The notes beneath the pieces are model-generated. The model saw only the letters and a list, made by a program, of their open reading frames with translations, did not search any database and was not told where the DNA came from. This document shows, in pieces, positions 34,962 through 45,306 of a stretch of 64,000 nucleotides of DNA. The translations under genes were made by a program, and so were the position numbers. Origin of the DNA: Stenotrophomonas sp. Ste86 (GTDB taxonomy: Bacteria; Pseudomonadota; Gammaproteobacteria; Xanthomonadales; Xanthomonadaceae); NCBI RefSeq assembly GCF_024519465.1, contig NZ_JALJRW010000004.1, positions 62,001 through 126,000 of the forward strand. The letters run 5' to 3'. Position 1 is the first letter of the stretch; every line of letters begins with the position of its first letter.

Positions 34962-36643
34962 TTACCGCAACTGCCCCCCGTGCAAGCGATAACTCCGGTG
35001 CACGATGCCCTCAGGCAATTCATCGTGGGTGATCATCAGCAGACTCCGATGACCCAGTGCAGCCACCATGTCATGCAGCAATGCATGCGCGGTATCCACA
35101 TCCAGGCCTTCGGTAGGCTCGTCCAGCAGCAGGATCGGCGACTCCCGCAGGAATGCGCGCGCCAGTGCCAGCCGGCGCGCCTGTCCCGCCGACATCGTGG
35201 CGCCGTTCTCGCCGACCCACGCCTGTAGACCCCCAAGCTGCTCGGCCCAGCCGAGCAGCCGCACATCGGCCAGCACCTGCCACAGGCGTGCATCACTGGC
35301 CTGCGGATCGCCCAGGCGCAGGTTGTCGGCAATGCTGCCGGCAAACACCGGCGCGTTCTGCGGCAACCAGGCGATCTGCCGGTGCCAGTCGGCCTGACGG
35401 AACTGGCGGATATCGATGCCGCCGTAACGCACATAGCCCGCTTCCGGGTCCCACAGCCGTAGCAGCAGCGAGGACAGCGTGGTCTTGCCGCTGCCACTGT
35501 CGCCACCGATGGCGATGCGCTCGCCCGGGCGCAGCTGGAGTTGCACGCCGTCCAGCAGCACGCGGGCCTGGTCCGGCCAACGGAAGACGACGTGCTCGAA
35601 GCTCACCGTGGCCGCTTGTGCAGGCATCGCCACCGGGTCGAGCGGCTCGGTCACGCCCGGCGCCTGCTCCACGATCTGCTCCAGGCGCCCGGCCGCCACG
35701 CGCCCGGACAACCACGACTGCCAGGCCAGGCCAATGCCCGCCCACAGCTCCAGCAGGGCCACGGTGAGGAACACCAGCCCGGCTGCGAGCGCTGCATCGA
35801 TGGCGCCGGTTTCAACGCCATGCAACGCCAGCCACAGCATCGCCACCAGCCCGACAGCGGCACATAGGCCATGCAGCGCATTGCCGCCGATCAACCGCCA
35901 GCGCCGACGCCGGTCGCGCGATTTCAGCTGCTTGGCCGCCACCAGCACGCGCAGGTTCCAGTGCTCGCGCGCCTGCAGCGCGGTCAGGTCGGCCGCACCT
36001 TCCAGGCCTTCGAAGGACTGCGCACGCAGCTGCGCGCGGTGCAGCGCGCGGTCGCGCTCCTGCTCACCGGCACCGCGCACAGTGAGCCACGGCACGCCGA
36101 CACCGATCAGCAACGCCAGCGCGCCCAGCAGCAGCGCGGCCGGCGGATGGATGAGGGCTGCCGAAACCACGCCCACCAGCGATATCCCACCGAGTGCCAG
36201 CAACGGCCCGATCGCACGCACCAGCAGACCGTCGACTTCGCCGATGTCCGACATCAACCGGGCCAGCAGCTCGCCGGTGCGCACGCCGGCCAACCGCGCC
36301 GGTGCCAACGGCAGCGCGCGACGGAAGAACCACACGCGCAGGTCGCGCGCGATGCGCAGGGTGACATCGTGGCCGACCAGTTTTTCGAAATAGCGCGACG
36401 CGATGCGCGCCATGGTCAGGCCACGGATGCCCGCCGACGGCGAGAAGAAGTTGAAGCCGCTGCCCAGCCCGGCCGCGCCGGCCAGCGCGGCCGCCGTGAG
36501 GAAGCCACCGGACAGACCGAGCAGCGCGGTGCCGGCCAGCATCGTGGTCCACAGCAGCAGCACGGTCAGCAGCAGGCGGCCGCGATGGCGGGTGAACACC
36601 GAACGCAGCGAATCGGCAGCGGCGCGCGGGGGACGTTGCGTGC

Positions 36644-36647
<4 letters not shown>
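34962..36647 (-). CDS. cydC: Thiol reductant ABC exporter subunit CydC
   Basis: A 561-residue ABC half-transporter: six-helix membrane domain (VLLLWTTMLAGTALLGLSGGF, GFNFFSPSAGIRGLTMARI, which is the CydC signature) and a C-terminal ATPase with Walker A IGGDSGSGKTTLSSLLLRL, signature MSAGQARRLALARA and Walker B PILLLDEPTEGLD. CydDC moves cysteine/glutathione to the periplasm and is needed for cytochrome bd and c assembly. The ATG overlaps the cydD stop (ATGA). It lies head to head with the cydABX oxidase operon. Confidence 0.94.
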
Positions 36648-38377
<1,730 letters not shown>

Positions 38378-38502
38378 GTGGGATCACAGGGGGACACAGG
38401 GAAGTTCCAGTCGATTGTAGTGGGTGCCGGCATGGCACCCGTGCGGCAAGCGGTCGCAGCGTGCCCGGGGGCATACGATTCCTTCGCCGCCGGGTTTGTA
38501 CA

Positions 38503-38516
38503 TTGATCTGAATCAA
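38503..38516. promoter_or_regulatory. Perfect FNR/Anr-type site in the cydD-cydA spacer
   Basis: TTGATCTGAATCAA equals the FNR consensus TTGATNNNNATCAA at all ten defined bases. It lies 89 bases before the cydA ATG, a fitting distance for activation, and 125 bases before the cydD start. It implies oxygen control of the cytochrome bd genes and possibly of cydDC. Confidence 0.8.
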
Positions 38517-38605
38517 GGCTGTTTGAAGTTGCAGGTCACAGAATTCATCCCGTAGACCCCCTTCCCGCCACCTGAAACGGCAAAACCCAACGAGGTAGCC
38601 AGGCC

Positions 38606-40189
38606 ATGATTGATTCGACAGTCGTAGAACTGTCGCGGCTGCAATTCGCTCTGACCGCGATGTACCACTTCCTTTTCGTACCGCTCACGCTTGGCCTGTC
38701 CTTCCTGGTGGCCATCATGGAGAGCGTGTACGTCATGACCCGCAAACAGGTCTGGCGGCAGATGACCCTGTTCTGGGGCACGCTGTTCGGCATCAACTTC
38801 GCCATCGGCGTGGCCACCGGCCTGGTGATGGAATTCCAGTTCGGCATGAACTGGTCGTATTACAGCCACTACGTCGGCGACATCTTCGGCGCACCGCTGG
38901 CCATTGAAGGCCTGATGGCGTTCTTCCTGGAAGCGACCTTCATCGGTCTGTTCTTCTTCGGCTGGAAGCGCCTGACCCCGGTGAAGCATCTGGCCGTGAC
39001 CTGGCTGATGGCACTGGGCACCAACCTGTCGGCGGTGTGGATCCTGATCGCCAACGGCTGGATGCAGAACCCGACCGGTGCGGTATTCAACCCGGAAACG
39101 ATGCGCATGGAAGTGGTGGACTTCGCCGCGGTGCTGTTCAACCCGGTGGCGCAGGCCAAGTTCGTGCATACCGTCAGTGCCGGCTACGTGACCGGCGCGA
39201 TCTTCGTCATGTCCATCAGCGCGTTGTACCTGCTGCGCAACAAGCACCGGGACATGGCCCGCCGCTCGTTCGCGGTGGCCGCGGCCTTCGGCCTGCTGTC
39301 GTCGCTGTCGGTGGTGGTGCTGGGCGACGAGAGCGGTTACGCCGCCAGCGAACATCAAAAGATGAAGCTGGCCGCGATCGAGGCGATGTGGGAAACCGAG
39401 CGTGCCCCGGCTGATTTCACCGCTTTCGGCATTCCCAACCAGACCACCCACACCAACGACTACGCGATCAAGATCCCGTACCTGATGGGGCTGATCGCCA
39501 CCCGTTCGCTGGACCAGCCGATTCCCGGCATCCTGGAGCTGGTGGGCCGTGCGGAGAACCGCATCCGCGGTGGCCAGCTGGCCTACGGTGCGCTGGAGCG
39601 CGTGCGCAAGGACAAGAACGATCTTGAAGCGCGCGAGATGTTCGACCGCCACTGGCAGGACCTGGGCCATGGCCTGCTGCTCAAGCGTTACCGCGAGGAC
39701 ATCCTCAACGCCACTCCGGAGGAAATCTCCAAGGCCGCGATGGATACCGTGCCGCGCGTCGCCCCGCTGTTCTGGACCTTCCGCATCATGGCGGGCTTGG
39801 GCTTCTACCTGATCGCGTTCTTCGCGGTGGCCTTCTACTTCTCCTGCCGCAACAGTTTCCAGGACAAGCGCTGGTTCCTGAAGCTGGCCGTGTGGTCGCT
39901 GCCGGCACCGTGGATTGCGATCGAATGCGGCTGGTTCGTGGCCGAGTACGGCCGCCAGCCGTGGGCGGTGGATGGCGTGCTGCCCACCTTCTATGCGGCG
40001 TCGGGCCTGGCACTGCACGAGATCCTGACCACGCTGGCGGTGTTCACCGCGCTGTACACGGTGCTGCTGGTGATCGAGGTCAAGCTGATGCTCAAGGCGA
40101 TCCGCAAGGGTCCGGACGACATCCTGCCCTCGCTGCAGGCTGACATCCGCCCCGTTTCCCCCGTTGTTGCCGCCCCCGGCCAGGCCTGA
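38606..40189 (+). CDS. cydA: Cytochrome bd ubiquinol oxidase subunit I (CydA)
   Basis: A 527-residue subunit carrying all three hemes. Heme ligands are visible: His21 (MYHFLFVPLTLGLSF), His at about 187 (KFVHTVSAGY) and Met at about 394 (FRIMAGLGFY). The quinol motif GRQPW is in AEYGRQPWAVDG. The length and the GDESGYAASEHQKMKLAAIEAM stretch show a long-Q-loop, E. coli-like CydA rather than a CIO-type enzyme. It oxidises ubiquinol and reduces oxygen at low oxygen tension. Confidence 0.96.
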   Translation: MIDSTVVELSRLQFALTAMYHFLFVPLTLGLSFLVAIMESVYVMTRKQVWRQMTLFWGTLFGINFAIGVATGLVMEFQFGMNWSYYSHYVGDIFGAPLAIEGLMAFFLEATFIGLFFFGWKRLTPVKHLAVTWLMALGTNLSAVWILIANGWMQNPTGAVFNPETMRMEVVDFAAVLFNPVAQAKFVHTVSAGYVTGAIFVMSISALYLLRNKHRDMARRSFAVAAAFGLLSSLSVVVLGDESGYAASEHQKMKLAAIEAMWETERAPADFTAFGIPNQTTHTNDYAIKIPYLMGLIATRSLDQPIPGILELVGRAENRIRGGQLAYGALERVRKDKNDLEAREMFDRHWQDLGHGLLLKRYREDILNATPEEISKAAMDTVPRVAPLFWTFRIMAGLGFYLIAFFAVAFYFSCRNSFQDKRWFLKLAVWSLPAPWIAIECGWFVAEYGRQPWAVDGVLPTFYAASGLALHEILTTLAVFTALYTVLLVIEVKLMLKAIRKGPDDILPSLQADIRPVSPVVAAPGQA

Positions 40190-40204
40190 GGCAGGAGAAT
40201 CCAG

Positions 40205-41359
40205 ATGGACTTCATTGCACTTGATTACACCACGCTCCGCGTGATCTGGTGGCTGCTGCTCGGCATCCTGCTGGTCGGCTGGGCAGTCATGGACGGTTTC
40301 GACCTCGGGGTGGGCACGCTGCTGCCCTTCGTGGCCCGCACCGATGACGAACGCCGGTTGGTGATCAACACCGTCGGCCCGGTATGGGAAGGCAACCAGG
40401 TTTGGCTGGTGCTCGGCGGCGGCGCGATCTTCGCCGCATGGCCGCCGCTGTATGCGGTCAGCTTCTCCGGGTTCTACCTGGCGGTGTTTGTGATGCTGTT
40501 CGGGCTGATCCTGCGCCCGGTCGGCTTCAAGTACCGCAGCAAGATGCCCAGCAAGCGCTGGCGCGACAACTGGGACCGGGTGCTGTTCGTCGGTGGCCTG
40601 CTGCCGGGCCTGATCGCCGGCGTGGCGGTGGGCAACGTGCTGGTCGGCGTGCCGTTCCACTTCGATGACAGCATGCGCATCTTCTACACCGGCTCGTTCT
40701 TCGGCCTGCTCAATCCGTTCGCACTGGTCGCCGGGCTGGTCAGCGTGGCCATGCTGGTGTCGCACGGTGCGGCCATGCTGGTGCTCAAGACCGACGGCCC
40801 GGTGGCCGAACGTTCGGCCCGCTATGGCAGCGTCGCCGCGATGATCAGCTTGGTGCTGTTCGCCGCTGCCGGCGTCTGGGTCGCCTTCGGTCTGCCCGGC
40901 TATCAGATCACCTCGCAGGTGGTCACCGATGGCCCGACCAACCCGCTGTTGAAGACCGCCGAACTGGGCACCGTCGCCGGGGGCTGGCTGCGCAACTACA
41001 GCACCATGCCGGCGACCCTGGTGTTCCCGATCGTCGGCCTGCTCGGCGCACTGGCCAGTGCGGTACTGCTGCGGGCCCGTCGCGGCGGCCTGGCGTTCAT
41101 CGCCTCGGGTGCCTCCATCGCCGCCATCATCCTCACCGTCGGCTTTGCGATCTTCCCGTTCCTGCTGCCCTCCTCCAGCCAGCCCATCTCCAGCCTGACC
41201 GTCTGGGACAGCTCGTCCAGCCATCTCACGCTGTGGATCATGCTGCTGGCCACGGCCATCTTCCTGCCGATCATCCTGGCCTACACGACCTGGGTCTACC
41301 GGGTGATGAAGGGCAAGACGACCGCCGAGGAAATGGGCAACAACCCCAACGCGTATTGA
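40205..41359 (+). CDS. cydB: Cytochrome bd ubiquinol oxidase subunit II (CydB)
   Basis: A 384-residue membrane subunit with the family start IWWLLLGILLVGWAVMDGFDLGVG, GPVWEGNQVWLVLGGGAIFAAWP, and the C-terminal WIMLLATAIFLPIILAYTTWVYRV. An AGGAGAA site precedes it, 15 bases after cydA. It pairs with CydA; CydX follows. Confidence 0.96.
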   Translation: MDFIALDYTTLRVIWWLLLGILLVGWAVMDGFDLGVGTLLPFVARTDDERRLVINTVGPVWEGNQVWLVLGGGAIFAAWPPLYAVSFSGFYLAVFVMLFGLILRPVGFKYRSKMPSKRWRDNWDRVLFVGGLLPGLIAGVAVGNVLVGVPFHFDDSMRIFYTGSFFGLLNPFALVAGLVSVAMLVSHGAAMLVLKTDGPVAERSARYGSVAAMISLVLFAAAGVWVAFGLPGYQITSQVVTDGPTNPLLKTAELGTVAGGWLRNYSTMPATLVFPIVGLLGALASAVLLRARRGGLAFIASGASIAAIILTVGFAIFPFLLPSSSQPISSLTVWDSSSSHLTLWIMLLATAIFLPIILAYTTWVYRVMKGKTTAEEMGNNPNAY

Positions 41360-41367
41360 TGCCCCGT

Positions 41368-41392
41368 GTGCCGGCCCTGCGTCGGCACCTAC
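41368..41392 (-). repeat. SMAG-like palindromic repeat between cydB and cydX
   Basis: Minus-strand GTAG head with imperfect arms GTGCCGACG/GGGCCGGCAC. It sits nine bases after the cydB stop and before the cydX ribosome-binding site. Confidence 0.6.
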
Positions 41393-41413
41393 CCCGCACA
41401 TAGGAGATTGACC

Positions 41414-41521
41414 ATGTGGTATTTCGCCTGGATCCTCGGCGCCGGCCTTGCCTCGGTGGTGGCCATCCTCAACGGCATGTGGTTCGAAGCCCGCGAGACC
41501 GGCCGCATCGACAACGCATGA
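41414..41521 (+). CDS. cydX: Cytochrome bd small subunit CydX
   Basis: A 35-residue peptide, MWYFAWILGAGLASVVAILN then GMWFEARETGRIDNA: one membrane helix with the CydX family WYFAWILG start and the acidic residue after the helix. A TAGGAG ribosome site lies 8 bases before the ATG. It stabilises the heme b595/d site of CydAB. It is too short for usual gene calling and can be missed. Confidence 0.93.
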   Translation: MWYFAWILGAGLASVVAILNGMWFEARETGRIDNA

Positions 41522-41542
41522 CGCTGCAAGCGTAAAAAAAGG

Positions 41543-41571
41543 TTGCCGGCCCGGTCTTCACACCGTATCCT
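41543..41571 (+). promoter_or_regulatory. Promoter of the first tRNA-Pro gene
   Basis: TTGCCG, 17 bases, TATCCT, ending 12 bases before the tRNA 5' end. It has the same -35 and spacing as the promoter of the second copy. Confidence 0.6.
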
Positions 41572-41583
41572 TGTCGGCTCCTT

Positions 41584-41660
<77 letters not shown>

Positions 41661-41757
41661 CTTCGGTGGTCGCATTGAAGCCTGGAGGCGTCATTTCCAG
41701 GCGTTCGTGTCAAAGGGCCGTGGCAACACGGCACCGAAGGTGAATACAACATCCCCC

Positions 41758-41786
41758 TTGCCGCCGAATGCGGGGATGGCTACAAT
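41758..41786 (+). promoter_or_regulatory. Promoter of the second tRNA-Pro gene
   Basis: TTGCCG, 17 bases, TACAAT, ending 13 bases before the tRNA 5' end. Confidence 0.7.
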
Positions 41787-41799
41787 AGGCGGCTCCTTA

Positions 41800-41876
<77 letters not shown>

Positions 41877-41893
41877 AGTACTGGTCACATTGA

Positions 41894-41925
41894 AGCCTGG
41901 AAGACTCACGTCCTCCGGGCTTTTT
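41894..41925 (+). terminator. Intrinsic terminator of tRNA-Pro copy 2
   Basis: Stem of AGCCTGGA with TCCGGGCT-like complement around a short loop, followed by five T. A weaker, related GCCTGGA stem follows copy 1. Confidence 0.65.
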
Positions 41926-41986
41926 CGTATGTGTCGTTCTGGGTGCCCCCGCGGTTATGGCAGCCCGTGCGTTTGCCGGGCGGAGA

Positions 41987-42011
41987 GCAGCCGAGCGTGG
42001 CTCGGCTCTAC
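41987..42011 (-). repeat. SMAG-type palindromic repeat
   Basis: Minus-strand GTAG head, arm AGCCGAGC, loop CAC, arm GCTCGGCT. It lies in the 400-base gap between the second tRNA-Pro and the MFS gene, which otherwise holds only the tRNA terminator and the MFS promoter region. Confidence 0.75.
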
Positions 42012-42276
42012 CGTCATGGAGCGGTGAGGCGTTCAACGAGCCCGCATGGACGGATTTACCGGATTTACCGCGTGTCCCGCATGTCCACGATCCCGGCCCT
42101 GCCAGGTGTGACCGCGTTTCATCGCCCGGACAGACCGCGCGGGTACAATGCCCGCCTTCGGGATGCGCGCGGCCTGCCCCATCCCTGTCGTTGAATCCAC
42201 GCCGCCTTCCGCCACTGGCCGGGAGCGGCGTTTCCGCACATCCGCCCCACGGTGTTGCGCCACCTGCAAGAGATCC

Positions 42277-43494
42277 ATGTCCATGACCCAAGCCGCCCCC
42301 CACGCATCGCCGCTCCTGCACGGACGCGTCCTGGCCTTTGCCGCCATCCTGCTGGCTGCGCTGAACCTGCGTACCGCGGTCACCTCGGTGACCCCGCTGC
42401 TGGATCTCCTCGGCCAGACCTTTGGCTTTGGGACCACCATGACCGGCGTGCTCGGCATGCTGCCCACCGCCTCGTTCGCGCTGTTCGGCGTCACCACGCC
42501 CATGGTCGCCCGCCGCATCGGCCTGGAACGCACCGCTTTGCTCGCCATGGGCCTGGCTACCGTCGGCCTGCTGCTGCGCTCGATGGCGGGCGGTATCGGC
42601 AGTCTGCTGTTCGGCTCGATCGTGGCGCTGGCCGGCATGGGCATCGGCAACGTGGTGGTGCCGCCGCTGGTGAAGCGCTACTTCGCCAACCGCGTCGGCA
42701 CCGTCAGCACGCTGTACATCACCGTGCTGCAGATCGGCACGATGATGCCCGCCCTGCTCGCCGTGCCGCTGGCCGAAAGCGCCGGCTGGCGCGTCTCGCT
42801 CGGCATCTGGTCGATCCTTGCCCTGGCTGCCGCGCTGCCCTGGATGATGCTGGCCCGCCGCCGCCCGCATCCGGACCCGCTGGACTCCGCCGCCGATCCG
42901 GCCGCGCAGCCGCACGGCAAGGTCTGGCGCACGCCGCTGGGCTGGGGCATGACGTTGATGTTCGGCATGACCTCGCTGATGACCTACTCGATGTTCACCT
43001 GGTTGCCGCGCATCGTGGTGGAAGCCGGTGCCACGCCGGGGTTCGGCGGGATCATGGTCGCCATCTTCGCCGCGTGCGGCCTGCTGCCGTCGCTGACCAT
43101 GCCCGCGCTGGCAGTGCGCCTGCGCAATCCCTTCCCGCTGGTGCTGATCGGTTTTTCCGCGTTCCTGATCGCGTTCGCCGGGTTGCTGTTCGCGCCGATG
43201 AAGGCACCGTGGCTGTGGGCGATCCTGCTCGGCATCGGGCCGTCCACGTTCCCGCTCGCACTGACGCTGATCAACCTGCGTACCCGCACCCCGGCCGGCT
43301 CGGCGGCGTTGTCCGGGTTCATGCAGGGCGTCGGTTACGCCTTCAGCTGCCTGGGACCGTTCCTGTTCGGCTGGCTCCATGAAATCAGCGGCGCGTGGTA
43401 TCTGCCGTTCGGGTTCCTGGTGGTCTGCGCCGTGATCCTGCTGACCGCTTCGTGGGTGGCGTGCAAGCCGCAGAAGCTGGAAGACCAGTGGTGA
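42277..43494 (+). CDS. MFS transporter, CynX/NimT family
   Basis: A 405-residue transporter with twelve helices from the ATG at 42277 (MSMTQAAPHASPLLHGRVLA). The family start AAILLAALNLRTAVTSVTPLLDL and the loop TTPMVARRIGLERTALL match the CynX (cyanate)/NimT (nitroimidazole) branch. The substrate is unknown. The last 24 codons plus stop are repeated 204 bases downstream. Confidence 0.88.
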   Translation: MSMTQAAPHASPLLHGRVLAFAAILLAALNLRTAVTSVTPLLDLLGQTFGFGTTMTGVLGMLPTASFALFGVTTPMVARRIGLERTALLAMGLATVGLLLRSMAGGIGSLLFGSIVALAGMGIGNVVVPPLVKRYFANRVGTVSTLYITVLQIGTMMPALLAVPLAESAGWRVSLGIWSILALAAALPWMMLARRRPHPDPLDSAADPAAQPHGKVWRTPLGWGMTLMFGMTSLMTYSMFTWLPRIVVEAGATPGFGGIMVAIFAACGLLPSLTMPALAVRLRNPFPLVLIGFSAFLIAFAGLLFAPMKAPWLWAILLGIGPSTFPLALTLINLRTRTPAGSAALSGFMQGVGYAFSCLGPFLFGWLHEISGAWYLPFGFLVVCAVILLTASWVACKPQKLEDQW

Positions 43495-43505
43495 TCTGAC
43501 CACCG

Positions 43506-43606
43506 GTAGTGCCGGCCGCTGGCCGGCTGCTCTTTGGGTCGGCTACGGCCGCTGGACGGCTGCCTTTCGGTGGGATGTGGAGGAGCCGGCCAGCGGCCGG
43601 CACTAC
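43506..43606. repeat. SMAG/REPIN dimer, copy 1
   Basis: Two SMAG-type arms in inverted orientation: GTAGTGCCGGCCGCTGGCCG at the left and its complement ending CACTAC at the right, around a 50-base centre. It belongs to the duplicated segment. Confidence 0.8.
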
Positions 43607-43623
43607 CTGTTGCGCCCATTTGC

Positions 43624-43698
43624 GTGGTGTGCGCCGTGATCCTGCTGACCGCTTCGTGGGTGGCGTGCAAGCCGCAGAAGCTGGAAGACCCGTGGTGA
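43624..43698 (+). pseudogene. Duplicated 3' fragment of the MFS gene
   Basis: Repeats the last 24 codons of the MFS gene (VCAVILLTASWVACKPQKLE and stop), with one change near the end (Gln to Pro). It has no start and is not expected to be translated. Confidence 0.85.
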
Positions 43699-43709
43699 TC
43701 TGACCACCG

Positions 43710-43876
43710 GTAGTGCCGGCCGCTGGCCGGCTGCTCTTTGGGTCGGCTACGGCCGCTGGCCGGCTGCTCTTTGGGTCGGCTACGGCCGCTGGCCGGCTGC
43801 GCTTTGGGTCGGCTACGGCCGCTGGACGGCTGCCTTTCGGTGGGAGGTGGAGGAGCCGGCCAGCGGCCGGCACTAC
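43710..43876. repeat. SMAG/REPIN dimer, copy 2, enlarged
   Basis: The same inverted pair as 43506-43606, 167 bases long because its centre carries extra 33-bp units. Confidence 0.8.
43723..43821 (+). repeat. Three tandem 33-bp units inside the second REPIN
   Basis: Three consecutive 33-base units starting CTGGCCGGCTGCTCTTTGGG; copy spacing is exactly 33, and the third has one difference (GCGCTTT). Copy 1 of the REPIN has a single unit. Confidence 0.88.
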
Positions 43877-43926
43877 CTGTTTGCGCCCATCTGCGATGAG
43901 GGGCCGCCGCCACCGGGGTGCGCTGC

Positions 43927-45189
43927 TCAGGTTCGGGTCTGGCCTTCCCCGCGCACCACGAAACGTTCCACCGTCAGGGCTTCCAGGCCCATCGGGCCGT
44001 AGGCGTGCAGGCGGGTGGTGGAAATGCCGATCTCCGCACCCAGGCCGAGTTCGCCGCCGTCGGAGAAGCGCGAGGACGCGTTGACCATTACCACCGCCGA
44101 GCGCAGCGCGTGCACGAAGCGTTCGGCGGCGACGGGGTCTTCGGTGACGATCACTTCGGTGTGGTCCGAGCTGTACTGCTGGATATGCGCCAGCGCCTGC
44201 TCGAGGTCGTCGACCACGCCTACGGCGATGATCAGGTCCAGGTACTCGGCGGCGTAATCGTCTTCCGTTGCCAGCGCGGCATCGGTCAGCCAATGCCGCG
44301 CGCGCGCGTCGGCACGTATCGCCACGCCACGCGCGCGCAGCGCTTCATCGGCCAATGGCAGGAAGGTCGCGGCGATATCGGCGTGCACCAGCAACGTCTC
44401 CAGCGAATTGCACGCCGACGGCCGGCTGCACTTGCCGTCCAGCAGCAGCGCCAGTGCACGCTCCACATCGGCCGCACAGTCCACGTACAGATGGCACACG
44501 CCCTTGTAGTGCTTGATCACCGGTACGCGCGCATGTTCGGCCACGAAGCGGATCAGGCCTTCGCCGCCGCGTGGGATCGCCAGATCGATCACGTCGCTGA
44601 GCTGCAGCAGGGCCAGCATGGTTTCGCGGCGCAGGTCTTCCACCAGGGTCAGGGCGGCATCGGCCACGCCGGCCTCGCGCAGCGCGCGCTTGAGCGCGCT
44701 GGCGATCGCGGTGTTGGAATGGATCGCCTCCGAGCCACCGCGCAGGATCACCCCGTTGCCCGCCTTGATGCACAGCGCGGCCGCATCGGCAGTCACGTTC
44801 GGGCGCGCCTCGTAGATCATCGCGATCACGCCCAGTGGCACGCGCACCTTCTGCACGCGAATACCGTTGGGGCGTACGTCATCGCGGGTGACCCTGCCAA
44901 CCGGATCGGGCAGCGCGGCGACCTCGCGCAGCGCGGCGGCGATGCCGGCCAGGCGTTGCGGATTGAGCGCCAGGCGATCGAGCATCGCAGTGCCGATGCC
45001 CTTTTCACGCGCCGCCTCGAGATCGCGCGTATTGGCGGCGAGAATTGCACCGGTATCGGCCTCCAGTGCCGCAGCCATCGCCTCCAGCAGCGCCGTCTTG
45101 GCAGTGGAGGACAGCTGCGCGAGGTGTTGGGCCGCCTTGCGGCAGGCCAGCGCCTGGGCGCGGATGTCGGAGGGGGAACTGGCGACCAT
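43927..45189 (-). CDS. proA: Gamma-glutamyl phosphate reductase
   Basis: A 420-residue enzyme; second step of proline synthesis, reducing glutamyl-5-phosphate to the semialdehyde. The ATG at 45189 ([15 protein letters not shown]) follows GAGG by nine bases; the longer frame to 45228 reads out of a SMAG repeat and is rejected. Blocks: [53 protein letters not shown] and the catalytic Cys region [16 protein letters not shown], then [20 protein letters not shown]. It is downstream of proB, separated by a REPIN. Confidence 0.96.
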   Translation of the reverse strand: MVASSPSDIRAQALACRKAAQHLAQLSSTAKTALLEAMAAALEADTGAILAANTRDLEAAREKGIGTAMLDRLALNPQRLAGIAAALREVAALPDPVGRVTRDDVRPNGIRVQKVRVPLGVIAMIYEARPNVTADAAALCIKAGNGVILRGGSEAIHSNTAIASALKRALREAGVADAALTLVEDLRRETMLALLQLSDVIDLAIPRGGEGLIRFVAEHARVPVIKHYKGVCHLYVDCAADVERALALLLDGKCSRPSACNSLETLLVHADIAATFLPLADEALRARGVAIRADARARHWLTDAALATEDDYAAEYLDLIIAVGVVDDLEQALAHIQQYSSDHTEVIVTEDPVAAERFVHALRSAVVMVNASSRFSDGGELGLGAEIGISTTRLHAYGPMGLEALTVERFVVRGEGQTRT

Positions 45190-45213
45190 CTCAATGTCCT
45201 CTGAAGATGCGGG

Positions 45214-45288
45214 GTAGAGCCACGCCATGCGTGGCTGCGGGATGTCGAACGGGGCCCGGCTGCGCAGCCACGCATGGCGTGGCTCTAC
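45214..45288. repeat. SMAG/REPIN dimer between proB and proA
   Basis: GTAGAGCCACGCCATGCG at the left and its inverted complement ending GGCTCTAC at the right, with 23 bases between the two hairpins. It would form two hairpins or one long one in the proB-proA mRNA. Confidence 0.85.
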
Positions 45289-45306
45289 CGTGGATGTTTT
45301 TACGCT

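Larger units (their letters stand above)
43420..43892. repeat. 204-bp tandem duplication of the MFS 3' end plus REPIN
   Basis: Bases from about 43420 to 43623 recur from 43624 onward at an offset of exactly 204, with few mismatches, covering the MFS 3' end, its stop and the following palindrome pair. The second copy is 66 bases longer because of a 33-bp internal repeat. It fills the 432-base gap between the MFS and proA genes. Confidence 0.9.

Noticed and set aside
38513..41401. 962-codon minus-strand open frame over cydAB
   Set aside because: Reverse frame of cydA and cydB with low-complexity product; the cyd frames have all catalytic residues.
43723..43821. CRISPR-like array
   Set aside because: Three directly adjacent 33-bp units without unique spacers, inside a REPIN, and no cas genes.
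45190..45228. N-terminal extension of proA beginning MAWLYP
   Set aside because: These codons come from a SMAG repeat (ATGGCGTGGCTCTAC reads MAWLY); the same false start appears at other SMAG sites. The ATG at 45189 has a ribosome site.
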